This document shows positions 36,936 through 45,397 of a stretch of DNA of 64,000 bases, in pieces. This stretch comes from Clostridiales bacterium. GTDB lineage: Bacteria; Bacillota; Clostridia; Saccharofermentanales; Saccharofermentanaceae. The stretch lies in the NCBI GenBank assembly GCA_017940895.1, contig JAGAXM010000002.1, forward strand, positions 62,001 through 126,000, given 5' to 3'. How positions within the stretch are numbered: the stretch's first letter is position 1; the number at the start of each line of letters is the position of its first letter. The position numbers and the translations under genes were made by a program. The notes under the pieces were generated by a model, which was not told where the DNA came from, did not search any database, and was given only the letters and a program-made list of their open reading frames with translations.

Positions 36936-38110
36936 AGCTCCCGTAGCATACAGAACTGTCTGATAACCTGTGGCGTTGTCACCGACGCGCTCGATGATAG
37001 CTGTTGCCATCTGGTTACCTGTGAGACCTGCGACAGCCCATGCAGAGAGGCACATGCCGTGAACTGCGGAGATGGACTTCATACCGAAATGGTCTGACAG
37101 GAGAGTAGGAACGTTGGAGAAGCCTCCGCCGTAACCTGCGTTAACTGCGATCAAGAGTGCAACGCACAGCACAACGATCTTGTTCTCGATACCGTGTGTG
37201 AGGATCGTAGCACCTGTGAGTGCGATGGACATGATGAAGATGATCTTGTAGATCGTATTTCTGTCCTTGAATGTATCAGCCCAAGCGGAGAAGCCCAAAC
37301 GGCCTGCTGCATTCGCGATAGCTGTTACGGAACCCAATGTGGCAGCTACACCTGTTGTAAGTCCGACTGCCGTGAAGATCGCCTTCTCCTGGGAGATAAG
37401 AGCGAGACCGCAGTGGATGTTGATGTAGAACATGATCCAGATTCCGATGAATGTCTTGTTTGTGAAAGAGAACTTGAAGTTCTTGCCGAGTGTGGCGAAG
37501 AACTCCTTGATGCCGCCCTCCTCGTGAGCCTCAACCCAGTCGGCAGGCTTCTTAAGAAGCAGGTGTCCGATGAACATCATTACGCAGTAGATGCCGCCCA
37601 TGATGAAGAACATGTAAGCCGGGTTGTTGTCGAATTTGTTAAGGAAGAACTGCATGATAGGTGTTGCGATAGCCTTGGCAAGACCGAAGCCTGCTACTGC
37701 AGACCTGTTGCAAGACCCTTACGGTCCTTGAACCACAGCATGAGTGTCTTAACGGGGGAAAGATAACCTGTTCCGAGACCGATACCCATGATGCATCCGT
37801 AACACAGGAAGATGAGGGGGAGAGACTTGAGCAGGATAGCTGCGCCTGTTCCGACCATACCTGTTGTGAAGCAGATGGTGGCGATGAGTGATGATTTCTT
37901 GATGTCCTTCTCAACTACGTCGCCAAGGAAAGCGGCAGACATACCGAGGAAGAAGATAGCGAGCGAGAATGCCCACTGTACTGCACTTTTCTCCGCGCCG
38001 ATGTACTCTGCGATTTCCTTCGAGAATGTGCCCCAGCAGTAAACCGTACCGATACTGCAGTGCAGAAGGAGAGCAGGGATAGCAGCGCAAACCCATTTAT
38101 TATTGCTCAT
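36864..38110 (-). pseudogene. OFA-type MFS transporter split by a one-base deletion
   Basis: The N-terminal half (from ATG 38110, MSNNKWVCAAIPALLLHCSIG, first helices) runs to KDRKGLATGLQ and stops at TAG 37694-37696. The C-terminal half continues in another frame as AGFGLAKAIATPIMQFF through KPTKKEKAAA. Restoring one base near 37697-37702 (CTGCAG from CTGGCAG-like) gives GLAVAGFGLAKAIATP, the expected MFS sequence with 12 helices. The family is oxalate/formate-antiporter-like MFS, which carry monocarboxylates. Everything else is intact and the promoter looks good, so this is either a recent mutation or a sequencing error. Confidence 0.82.
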
Positions 38111-38125
38111 AAGGAGCCTCCTTTT

Positions 38126-38171
38126 AATTGCAATCACGTAATAATATATAATTTATCCGTGATTTGCAATT
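38126..38171 (-). promoter_or_regulatory. MFS promoter framed by an inverted repeat
   Basis: On the minus strand: TTGCAA (38169-38164), 17-bp spacer, TATTAT (38146-38141). AATTGCAATCACG (38126-38138) and CGTGATTTGCAATT (38158-38171) form an inverted repeat with one bulged base that covers the -35 and the start region, as expected for a repressor or activator site. Confidence 0.6.
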
Positions 38172-38198
38172 AACAGGAGTGTTACTGTTTTCTAACGA

Positions 38199-39245
38199 TT
38201 AGCGTTTATCCTTATCGATGAACTCGAGTGCGGCTGTCGCGACTCCGATGTAGATGAGTATATGGATGGCGAGCATCTGCCAGCACTTGGAGATGACTGC
38301 GGGGTCGGAGGCGTACTTTTCCTCCTGGTTAAGCTCGCCGGATTTCATCTCGATGGTATAGCCGCCGCCCTGGCTTTCAATGGCAGTGATAAAGTCGTCG
38401 AACATGATCTCCTTATCGTCAGGAATAGAGTTCAGAAGAATGACCATCTCAGGGTCTTCAGAGAAGTCGGGAGATGCGAGCATGAACTCCTTGAGCTGGC
38501 CGGCTGTGATGGAACCGTTACGCATCTTCTTCATACTCTTCCAAAGTGCCGTCATGGGCAGGTCGTTGTACTGACCCTGTGCGCAAGTAGCCGTAAGACC
38601 CCACTTGGTGATGGTGTAATCAGTGAGGAACGTGATGCTGTCAGGCAGGGCAAAGAAGCCGCCGGAGAATACAAGCTGGAAGATAAGCAGGAACGGCATT
38701 ACCGTCATGGCTGTAGTCGTATTGCGGACAAATGATGATACCAGCAGGCTCATCATGTCAGCAGCGAATGTGGTGAGGAAGATCGTGATGCCGAGGTCGA
38801 GCATTATGTTTCCTGTAACAAGACCTTTAGGTTCCTGCGGGAGCGAGACGCCCATCTTGATGAGAACGAACATGGTGATGATGGTCTGCAGCAGGCACAT
38901 GAATGCCTGATAGATCGTGTGTGCCGTGATGTAGGAGCTGATGTGAAGTCCGCTTCTGTGCTCGCGCTTTACGATGGCGCGTTCGCGGCAGACATTCTGG
39001 ATCGAGTTGAAAAAACCGTTCCATACGCAGATACATGCAATGGCGAAGGAGCCGAGCAGCGTGCCCTCCATGGTGGTAAACAGACTGTTCTTCATGACTA
39101 ATGCAACGAGACCTGCGATGAGAGCCGCGATAGGCATTACTTTCCAGTCATTCTGGTAGATGAACATTCTGAAGAATTTGCCGAGGTAGATTCCAGTCTG
39201 ATATACACGTCCCTGATGCTTGGCATCTTTTATCTCTTTGTTCAT
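38199..39245 (-). CDS. ABC-2 type (ABCG-like) transporter permease
   Basis: 348 aa with about six transmembrane helices. A cytoplasmic N-terminal stretch is followed by VMPIAALIAGLVALVM, FNSIQNVCRERAIVKREHRSGLHISSYI (the conserved E-R-x-x-x-x-x-E-x-x-x-G-L loop of ABCG permeases) and later helices. A hydrophilic segment of about 100 residues precedes the final helix, as in ABCG proteins. Its start overlaps by 4 bases the ATPase gene stop upstream, so together they form a two-gene exporter. Substrate unknown. Confidence 0.85.
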   Translation of the reverse strand: MNKEIKDAKHQGRVYQTGIYLGKFFRMFIYQNDWKVMPIAALIAGLVALVMKNSLFTTMEGTLLGSFAIACICVWNGFFNSIQNVCRERAIVKREHRSGLHISSYITAHTIYQAFMCLLQTIITMFVLIKMGVSLPQEPKGLVTGNIMLDLGITIFLTTFAADMMSLLVSSFVRNTTTAMTVMPFLLIFQLVFSGGFFALPDSITFLTDYTITKWGLTATCAQGQYNDLPMTALWKSMKKMRNGSITAGQLKEFMLASPDFSEDPEMVILLNSIPDDKEIMFDDFITAIESQGGGYTIEMKSGELNQEEKYASDPAVISKCWQMLAIHILIYIGVATAALEFIDKDKR

Positions 39246-40636
39246 GCTGTTGCCCCCTTGTACTTCTCGACGATAACTGTGTCCGCGGCCTCTTCACACG
39301 TCTTGCCCTCTCCTACGAGACGGGCTATATGTGAGTACATCGCAATGAACTCGTCGGCACGGCCCTCGCCGCCCTCTTCCTTCTGGTTGATGGTACGCAG
39401 AACGGCTTCCATGGTGCCTCTTGCGAAAAACCTTTTCGCGGTGCTTACAGGACCGTAGAAAGCAAGTCTTCCCGTACGGGTCGTGTCCTTGGCAAGAACG
39501 ATAACGTCGTCGAAAAGGTCGATGACTCTGTCCGGAGTGTGCGTGATAACAATAACGATCTTGCCCTGGTCCGCGATGTCACGGAGCTTCTCGAACAGTC
39601 CCCTCGCGACTACGCCGTCGAGACCTGAGTCAGGCTCATCAAGGATAAACAGGTCAGGGTCAGAGATAAACTCGATCGCGATGGAAAGACGCTTCTTCTG
39701 GCCTCCCGAGAGCTTCTCTACCATGGTGTTCTGAAGCATGGACAGACCGAAAGACTCGAGCATATCCTGCACATGCTGCTTCTTGTCCTTGACGGACGTT
39801 TCTTTGGGGAGACGAATGTTGGCGGCGTCTTCGAGTGTCTTAAGTACAGTGTCGTTGCCGCGCATCAGCTCCTGCTGGGGAACGAAGCCCAAGTTGTATT
39901 TTACCTGCTCGTAGTTGTTGTAGACATTGATGTCGTTGATCGTAATGGCGGCATCAGCCTTCTCGTAGCCTGTTACGGCGTTGAGGAAAGTAGTCTTGCC
40001 GGCACCGGAACCTCCAAGAAGGAGAACCATGTGACCCTTAGGAATGACCATGTGGATATCCTTGAGGAGAGTAACTGTCTGGAATGCGCTGCGGGCAGTT
40101 CTTGCGGCGATGTTGACGGACAGGCCTTCAGCTTCCTCATCTGCGGTGATGCCTGATTCTTCAGCGCCCTCGTCCTTATCCGTTGCGAGCCTTGAAGGCT
40201 GGAACTTCTTTGATAAACCCCAGTGCAGTGCAACAATGTCTGCGAAGAGCATCCAGAGGAGTACCCATGTTCTTCTGTGATTGAAAATATCGCACGTACC
40301 GATGTTAAGCTTGATTGCCTGAATGAAGTTGATTATGAGGCAGATAACCTGCACCAGGCTCAAGATGAGCAGTAAAGCGCCGGGAACGCCGTCGATGAGC
40401 ATCGTTAGGGCTAAAAGATAGGTCATTACCTCGAGAAATGCGAGTATACGACCCTCTTGCTCTCTTCTGGCACAAAGTCCGCGGCAGTACATACGGTAGC
40501 CGGGGATGAATGATTTCCACCATTCAAGACCGCATTTCTTAAAGAATGGAATGTAGCATAGACCTGAAATTACAAATAGAACAATAGTCTCGATTCCGTT
40601 GGTGGCAATACTTGCCACGGTCGATGTATCAGACAT
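39242..40636 (-). CDS. ABCG-like ABC ATPase with N-terminal membrane domain
   Basis: 464 aa. The first about 150 residues have four hydrophobic helices (TIVLFVISGLCYIPFFKKCG, WWKSFIPGYRMYCRG) resembling the small DUF5684-type domain. An ABC ATPase follows (about 175-430) with Walker A LLGGSGAGKTT, signature LSGGQKKRLSIA, Walker B LFILDEPDSGLDG and the H-loop VIVITHTPD. The LSGGQ-KKR-x-S-I-A form is that of the ABCG (White) class. Unusually the ATPase chain carries extra membrane helices although the permease is a separate protein. Confidence 0.87.
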   Translation of the reverse strand: MSDTSTVASIATNGIETIVLFVISGLCYIPFFKKCGLEWWKSFIPGYRMYCRGLCARREQEGRILAFLEVMTYLLALTMLIDGVPGALLLILSLVQVICLIINFIQAIKLNIGTCDIFNHRRTWVLLWMLFADIVALHWGLSKKFQPSRLATDKDEGAEESGITADEEAEGLSVNIAARTARSAFQTVTLLKDIHMVIPKGHMVLLLGGSGAGKTTFLNAVTGYEKADAAITINDINVYNNYEQVKYNLGFVPQQELMRGNDTVLKTLEDAANIRLPKETSVKDKKQHVQDMLESFGLSMLQNTMVEKLSGGQKKRLSIAIEFISDPDLFILDEPDSGLDGVVARGLFEKLRDIADQGKIVIVITHTPDRVIDLFDDVIVLAKDTTRTGRLAFYGPVSTAKRFFARGTMEAVLRTINQKEEGGEGRADEFIAMYSHIARLVGEGKTCEEAADTVIVEKYKGATA

Positions 40637-40655
40637 AGGATACCCCCAAAAGTAT

Positions 40656-40747
40656 TTAACAAAATAAATTTACATATATTATAATACGAGCACTGTCGAC
40701 AGAAATGCAACAAATGCTTTGCTATAATAATGAAAACTTATTGTTAA
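40656..40747. promoter_or_regulatory. Intergenic control region between ABC and plsC genes
   Basis: Contains a TATAAT (40723-40728) for plsC and TTATAAT-like sequence for the divergent ABC operon. AAACTTATTGTTAA (40734-40747) is the exact reverse complement of 14 bases in the pilus promoter block (TTAACAATAAGTTT), and TTAACAAAATAAATTTA (40656-40672) is a looser plus-strand copy. A shared regulator is possible; AT-rich sequence makes chance similarity a concern. Confidence 0.35.
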
Positions 40748-40760
40748 CGGAGGCCTTCAG

Positions 40761-42080
40761 ATGGCAAATAAGCCTTATGAATACGATATCGGATGCGTGC
40801 CGAGCAACTGGTGGTATCACTGTATCGGAGAGAACATCCTGGTATCGCTCATCGCTTTGTTTACGGGCATTAAGGTTAAACCCGATCAGGATTATCTCAA
40901 GGAAGAAGGACCGATCATAGTTGTTGCGAACCACCAGTCTTATTTGGACCCGATGGTTACGAGCAAGCTTACGAGAGGACGCGCAGGTAATTTCGTTACA
41001 GGCGAGTTTGTTTTTCGTAAGAACCCCTGGGGCCACTGGTTCCGCTTGGGGGGCGCGATCCCGAAGAAGCAGTTCGTGGTGGACACCATCGCAGTTAAGG
41101 CCATGATGAAGGTCATGAAGCGTAAGGGCGTGCTCTTTATCTACCCCGAGGCGACGCGTTCCGTTGACGGCTCCACGATTACTTTCGACGACGGCGTAGC
41201 CAAGATGGCGAAGAAGGCGGGCGCTGCGATCTATATCCAGCACATCCACGGCGCGTACCTGACGATGCCGCGCTGGGGCAAAGGACTTTCGATCCGCAAG
41301 GGCAAGATCACGTCCGAGTTCGCATATAAGCTTCCGGGCTCCAAGGTAAAGGAGATGAGCGCGGAGGAGATCCAGAAGTTTATCCTCGACGGCATCAAGT
41401 ACGACGAGAATGACTACAGCCGCGAGTGTCATCCCGTACACAAGGGCAAGAACCTCGCACGCGGTCTCGAAAACATCGGCTACATCTGCCCCAAGTGCGC
41501 GTCGGAATTTACTGTAAAGTGGGCTGGAAAGAAGGAGAGCGACTGCGTTGTCTGCTCTTCGTGCGGCAACAAGGTGCGCTATCTGCCTACGGGTCTTCTT
41601 GAGGGCGCTTCCGGCGAAGATAAGAGCTTCGAGGACCTTCACAAGTGGACCGAGTGGGAAAGAGAGCAGGTCGACAAAGAAATCGCCGCAGGTGATTTCC
41701 GTATGGAGCTCGATGCTGATCTTCACAAGATGTTCGACCCGCTTACATGGGCAAAGACCGGTAGCGGCAAGGTCACGATCACTTCGACACAGATCATATA
41801 CGAAGGCACGGACTGCGATGCGTCCGACGGCATCCCCTACAAGAAGGGCAAGCCGATGAAGAAGTATAAGAACCGTACTCTCGATGGTGTCTCGAAGCCT
41901 ATAACACAGGTGTTCGAGATCGCTACCATGAGAGGTCTCGTGGCGAAGTATGGCAAGGCGTTCGAGATCTACAGCAAGGACGGCGAACTGTTCAGATTTT
42001 ATGTGGACGGTCAGAAGGTATTTAAGGTTCACCAGGTGGTAGAGTTGCTCGGAAAACAAAGAGACGGAGGTCAGACATGA
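40761..42080 (+). CDS. PlsC-type acyltransferase with C-terminal zinc-ribbon extension
   Basis: 439 aa. The first about 220 residues are a lysophosphatidate acyltransferase domain with VVANHQSYLDPM (catalytic His and Asp of NHx4D) and FIYPEATRS, where the usual PEGTRS glycine is Ala. Then comes a domain not found in ordinary PlsC (about 200-260 aa): a Cys4 zinc ribbon YICPKCAS ... CVVCSSCGNK followed by an alpha/beta segment with YEGTDCDASDGIPYKKGKPM. A typical PlsC is about 200-250 aa. Probably makes phosphatidate for membrane lipids; role of the tail unknown. Overlaps the next gene by ATGA. Confidence 0.85.
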   Translation: MANKPYEYDIGCVPSNWWYHCIGENILVSLIALFTGIKVKPDQDYLKEEGPIIVVANHQSYLDPMVTSKLTRGRAGNFVTGEFVFRKNPWGHWFRLGGAIPKKQFVVDTIAVKAMMKVMKRKGVLFIYPEATRSVDGSTITFDDGVAKMAKKAGAAIYIQHIHGAYLTMPRWGKGLSIRKGKITSEFAYKLPGSKVKEMSAEEIQKFILDGIKYDENDYSRECHPVHKGKNLARGLENIGYICPKCASEFTVKWAGKKESDCVVCSSCGNKVRYLPTGLLEGASGEDKSFEDLHKWTEWEREQVDKEIAAGDFRMELDADLHKMFDPLTWAKTGSGKVTITSTQIIYEGTDCDASDGIPYKKGKPMKKYKNRTLDGVSKPITQVFEIATMRGLVAKYGKAFEIYSKDGELFRFYVDGQKVFKVHQVVELLGKQRDGGQT

Positions 42081-42901
42081 GCAATAAGACAAAGCATCCT
42101 GTATTGGATCACGGTATCATCAGTTATTTCCTGATCGGATTTCTCGCATTGATGTCGGTATCTATCTGCGGAACGATCGCGGGAACCGTCGCGATAATTG
42201 CCTTTTCCGAGACTTACGAAGATGCCGCAACAGGCCTTGGTACTGCGGCTTGCACTCTTGTGCTGTCGTTCCTGTTCTGGTTTTGTTTTCGTAAGGAAGG
42301 GTATAAGGGAATTCTCAAGGGAAACAAGATCGGCTGGGCTTTTCTTATGTTGCTGCCGTTCCTGGTTGTTCATTACGCAGGAAGTGTCGTAAGCTGGACT
42401 GAGTTCGGGTTCGCAGGCAATATAGTACTCTCGCTTCTTGCTGCACTCTCGCCGGGATTCGGAGAAGAGATCGCATTCAGAGGCCTCGGAGTCGCGAACT
42501 TCATGAGAAACGCTAAGAGCGGCAAGAGCATAAAGATCATATTCTGGCTCTCGTCCGTTGTGTTCGGACTTACGCATATCCTTAATATAACAGCCGGCGG
42601 AGATGTGTTTGCTTCTACGATCCAGTCTTTCTATGCCATTGGCGTCGGAATGCTCTTCTGTGCGGTTTTCCTTCGTACCGGAAGCCTCTGGCCCTCGATC
42701 ATTGCTCATACAACCGTTGATTTTATGGAATTTATGAGGGGCGACCTTGCCCAAAGCGGCGGAGTTATGGTCGGTTTGGGTGTCGGAGACTGGATAACGA
42801 TCGCGGCTTCCGGCCTGGCTGTCGTAATCGCCCTTATCCTTATGAATAAGAAGCACGATGAGGAGATTATCGCTCTCTGGAGCAAAAAATGGGGACAATA
42901 A
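42077..42901 (+). CDS. CPBP-family intramembrane glutamic protease
   Basis: 274 aa with about eight transmembrane helices. Catalytic motif 1 is GEEIAFRG (E130, E131, R135), motif 2 is FGLTHILN (His) and motif 3 HTTVDF (His), all present as in active CPBP/Rce1-type proteases. Gram-positive members act in bacteriocin self-immunity or membrane protein processing; no bacteriocin gene is seen nearby. Coupled to the plsC-like gene by a 4-base overlap. Substrate unknown. Confidence 0.88.
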   Translation: MSNKTKHPVLDHGIISYFLIGFLALMSVSICGTIAGTVAIIAFSETYEDAATGLGTAACTLVLSFLFWFCFRKEGYKGILKGNKIGWAFLMLLPFLVVHYAGSVVSWTEFGFAGNIVLSLLAALSPGFGEEIAFRGLGVANFMRNAKSGKSIKIIFWLSSVVFGLTHILNITAGGDVFASTIQSFYAIGVGMLFCAVFLRTGSLWPSIIAHTTVDFMEFMRGDLAQSGGVMVGLGVGDWITIAASGLAVVIALILMNKKHDEEIIALWSKKWGQ

Positions 42902-42989
42902 GCCTTTATAATCGGCTTAAAAGCATATATAATATTACGCGGTAATGAAGCGGTTAACGCTACAAAATAATTAATAGGAGTGTGGCATC

Positions 42990-44939
42990 ATGGCACAGTA
43001 TCTTAAGAAGAATGTTGAAGATTTGGATGTCAGCGGCAAGAGAGTCATCGTAAGAGTTGACTTCAACGTACCGCTCGACAAGGAGACAGGAGCTATCACA
43101 GACGATAAGCGTATCACTGCAGCTCTCCCTACAATCAAGTATCTCGTAGACAATAACGCGAAGGTTATCCTCGTATCACACCTCGGTCGTCCGAAGAACG
43201 GTCCTGAGGCTAAGTTCTCCATGAAGCCCGCTGCTGACAGACTCGCAGAGCTCATCGGCAAGCCCGTTACTCTCGCAGCTGACGTTATCGGCGAAGATGC
43301 AAAGGCTAAGGCTGCTGCACTTAAGGACGGCGAGATCCTCATGCTCGAGAACGTAAGATTCCACAAGGAAGAGACAAAGAACGATCCTAAGTTCGCTGCT
43401 GAGCTCGCTTCCATGGCTGACCTCTATGTAAACGATGCTTTCGGTACAGCTCACAGAGCTCATGCTTCCACAGCAGGCCTCGCTAACTTCCTTCCTTCCG
43501 CTTGCGGTTACCTCATTCAGAAGGAGATCGACGTTATCGGCGGTGCTCTTGACAATCCTGCAAGACCTTTCGTTGCTATCCTCGGCGGCGCTAAGGTTTC
43601 CGATAAGATCGGCGTAATCACAAACCTCCTCGACAAGGCTGACACGATCATCATCGGCGGCGGTATGGCTTACACATTCATCGGCGCTATGGGCGGTACT
43701 GTCGGCAACTCCCTGTTCGAGGCTGACAAGGTTGAGCTTGCTAAGGAGCTCATGGCTAAGGCTGAGGAGAAGGGCGTTAAGCTCCTCCTTCCTGAGGATA
43801 CAGTTGTTGCTGATGACTTCTCCAACGATGCTAACTCCAAGGTAGTTCCTACAATGGAGATTCCTGACGGTTGGGAGGGCCTCGACATCGGACCTAAGAC
43901 AATCGAGAAGTTCTCTGCAGCTATCAAGGAAGCTAAGACAGTTATCTGGAACGGCCCTGCAGGCGTATTCGAGTTCGATAACTTCGCAGTAGGAACAAAG
44001 GCTCTTGCTAAGGCAATCGCTGAGTCCGATGCAATCTCCATCATCGGTGGTGGTGACTCCGCAGCTGCTATCCAGAAGCTCGGTTTCGCTGATCAGGTTA
44101 CACACATCTCCACAGGCGGCGGCGCTTCTCTCGAGTACATCGAGGGTAAGGTTCTCCCCGGTATCGACTGCCTCTCCGATAAGGAGAACGGAAGAATCTT
44201 CGCAGCAGGTAACTGGAAGATGAACTGCGGTATCCCTGCTGACGCTGTTAAGCTTATCAACGAGCTCAAGCCCCTCGTTAAGGACGCTAAGGCTAAGATT
44301 GCTCTCGGCGTTCCTGCTACAGCACTCGCTGCTGCTGTTGAGGCTGCTGCTTACTCCAACATCAAGATCGCTGCTCAGAACTGCCACTTCGAGGAGAAGG
44401 GTGCATTCACAGGCGAGATCTCACCTCTGTGGCTTGCTAAGATGGGCGTTAACTACTGCATCATCGGTCACTCCGAGAGAAGAGAGTACAACGCTGAGAC
44501 AGACGAGACAGTTAACAAGAAGGCACTTGCTCTTCTCAAGTACGGCGTAAGACCTATCATCTGCTGCGGTGAGTCTCTTGCTCAGAGAGAAGCAGGCGAG
44601 ACATTCGACTGGATCAAGGGCCAGATTGTTGGCGCATTCAAGGATATCCCTGCTTCAAAGCTCTGCCAGATCACAATTGCTTACGAGCCTATCTGGGCTA
44701 TCGGCACAGGTAAGACAGCTACAGATGAGCAGGCTGAGGAAGTCTGCAAGTTCATCCGTGGCGTAATCGCTGAGCTCTACTGCCCTAAGTGCGCTGAGGC
44801 TATGACGATCCAGTACGGCGGTTCCTGCAACGCTAAGAACTGCAACGGACTCTTCGCTCAGAAGGACATCAACGGTGGTCTCGTCGGCGGTGCTTCCCTC
44901 AAGGCTGAGGACTTCTCCGTTATCTGCAACGCAGGCTGA
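42990..44939 (+). CDS. pgk-tpiA: Bifunctional phosphoglycerate kinase / triosephosphate isomerase
   Basis: 649 aa. Residues 1 to about 398 are a complete PGK ([12 protein letters not shown] substrate loop, [19 protein letters not shown] nucleotide loop, [14 protein letters not shown] end). Residues about 402-649 are a complete TIM barrel (FAAGNWKMN with catalytic K410, IIGHSERRE His, [11 protein letters not shown]lu, GGLVGGASL phosphate loop). The two join without a stop through LSDKENGR. A four-Cys-containing insertion (YCPKCAEAM ... CNAKNC) lies in the TIM part. The fusion is known in Thermotoga; both activities are lower glycolysis steps. Codon use is strongly biased, consistent with high expression. 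Confidence 0.95.
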   Translation: MAQYLKKNVEDLDVSGKRVIVRVDFNVPLDKETGAITDDKRITAALPTIKYLVDNNAKVILVSHLGRPKNGPEAKFSMKPAADRLAELIGKPVTLAADVIGEDAKAKAAALKDGEILMLENVRFHKEETKNDPKFAAELASMADLYVNDAFGTAHRAHASTAGLANFLPSACGYLIQKEIDVIGGALDNPARPFVAILGGAKVSDKIGVITNLLDKADTIIIGGGMAYTFIGAMGGTVGNSLFEADKVELAKELMAKAEEKGVKLLLPEDTVVADDFSNDANSKVVPTMEIPDGWEGLDIGPKTIEKFSAAIKEAKTVIWNGPAGVFEFDNFAVGTKALAKAIAESDAISIIGGGDSAAAIQKLGFADQVTHISTGGGASLEYIEGKVLPGIDCLSDKENGRIFAAGNWKMNCGIPADAVKLINELKPLVKDAKAKIALGVPATALAAAVEAAAYSNIKIAAQNCHFEEKGAFTGEISPLWLAKMGVNYCIIGHSERREYNAETDETVNKKALALLKYGVRPIICCGESLAQREAGETFDWIKGQIVGAFKDIPASKLCQITIAYEPIWAIGTGKTATDEQAEEVCKFIRGVIAELYCPKCAEAMTIQYGGSCNAKNCNGLFAQKDINGGLVGGASLKAEDFSVICNAG

Positions 44940-44966
44940 TAAACGGTCAGAAACAGAAAGCTTTAT

Positions 44967-44996
44967 ACCGCCTGTCCTTCGGGGCAGGCGGTTTTT
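44967..44996 (+). terminator. Rho-independent terminator after pgk-tpiA
   Basis: Eleven-bp stem ACCGCCTGTCC / GGGCAGGCGGT with a TTCG tetraloop, then TTTTT. The group II intron starts only a few bases downstream. Confidence 0.93.
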
Positions 44997-45397
44997 GTTG
45001 TGCGCCCGACGGCGCACGTTTCTAAAGGGTGAAAGTCCCGAACCCGCCCGACAGTGGGAAGGGTATAGCCGAACACCAAGGGTGTCCGCCGTGAGACGGA
45101 ATCTGAAGGAAGGTGTAAGCAAACCTCTGGTCTGACGAACAGAAACCGCATCAGGCTAAGCACGGGGATAAGGTCGCAACACAGACCGAAATCCAATAAC
45201 TGTACGGAACTGTGCGTAGTAAATGCGGCAGATATATGGAGGGAAAGAAACGTGTGGTACTCGGGGAGATCTCGTCAGCGGTGGAAACAGAGTAAGAAGC
45301 CGTAGTAACAACGAATGGCGAGAAGTCAGCAGAAGCCATAGTACCAAGGTGATTGCAAGAACCATGGGAAGGGCTGAACTTTAGGAGATGTCAGGAA

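Noticed and set aside
40690..40699. Palindrome CTGTCGACAG as LexA-type site
   Set aside because: Ten bases containing a common restriction-type core; no match to a clostridial SOS box and no SOS gene nearby.
40722..42092. 456-codon minus-strand frame opposite plsC
   Set aside because: Antisense shadow of a well-recognised acyltransferase; composition is low-complexity Leu/Arg/Val.
43176..44387. 403-codon minus-strand frame opposite pgk-tpiA
   Set aside because: Arises from the strong codon bias of the sense gene; Ser/Leu-rich product with no domain.
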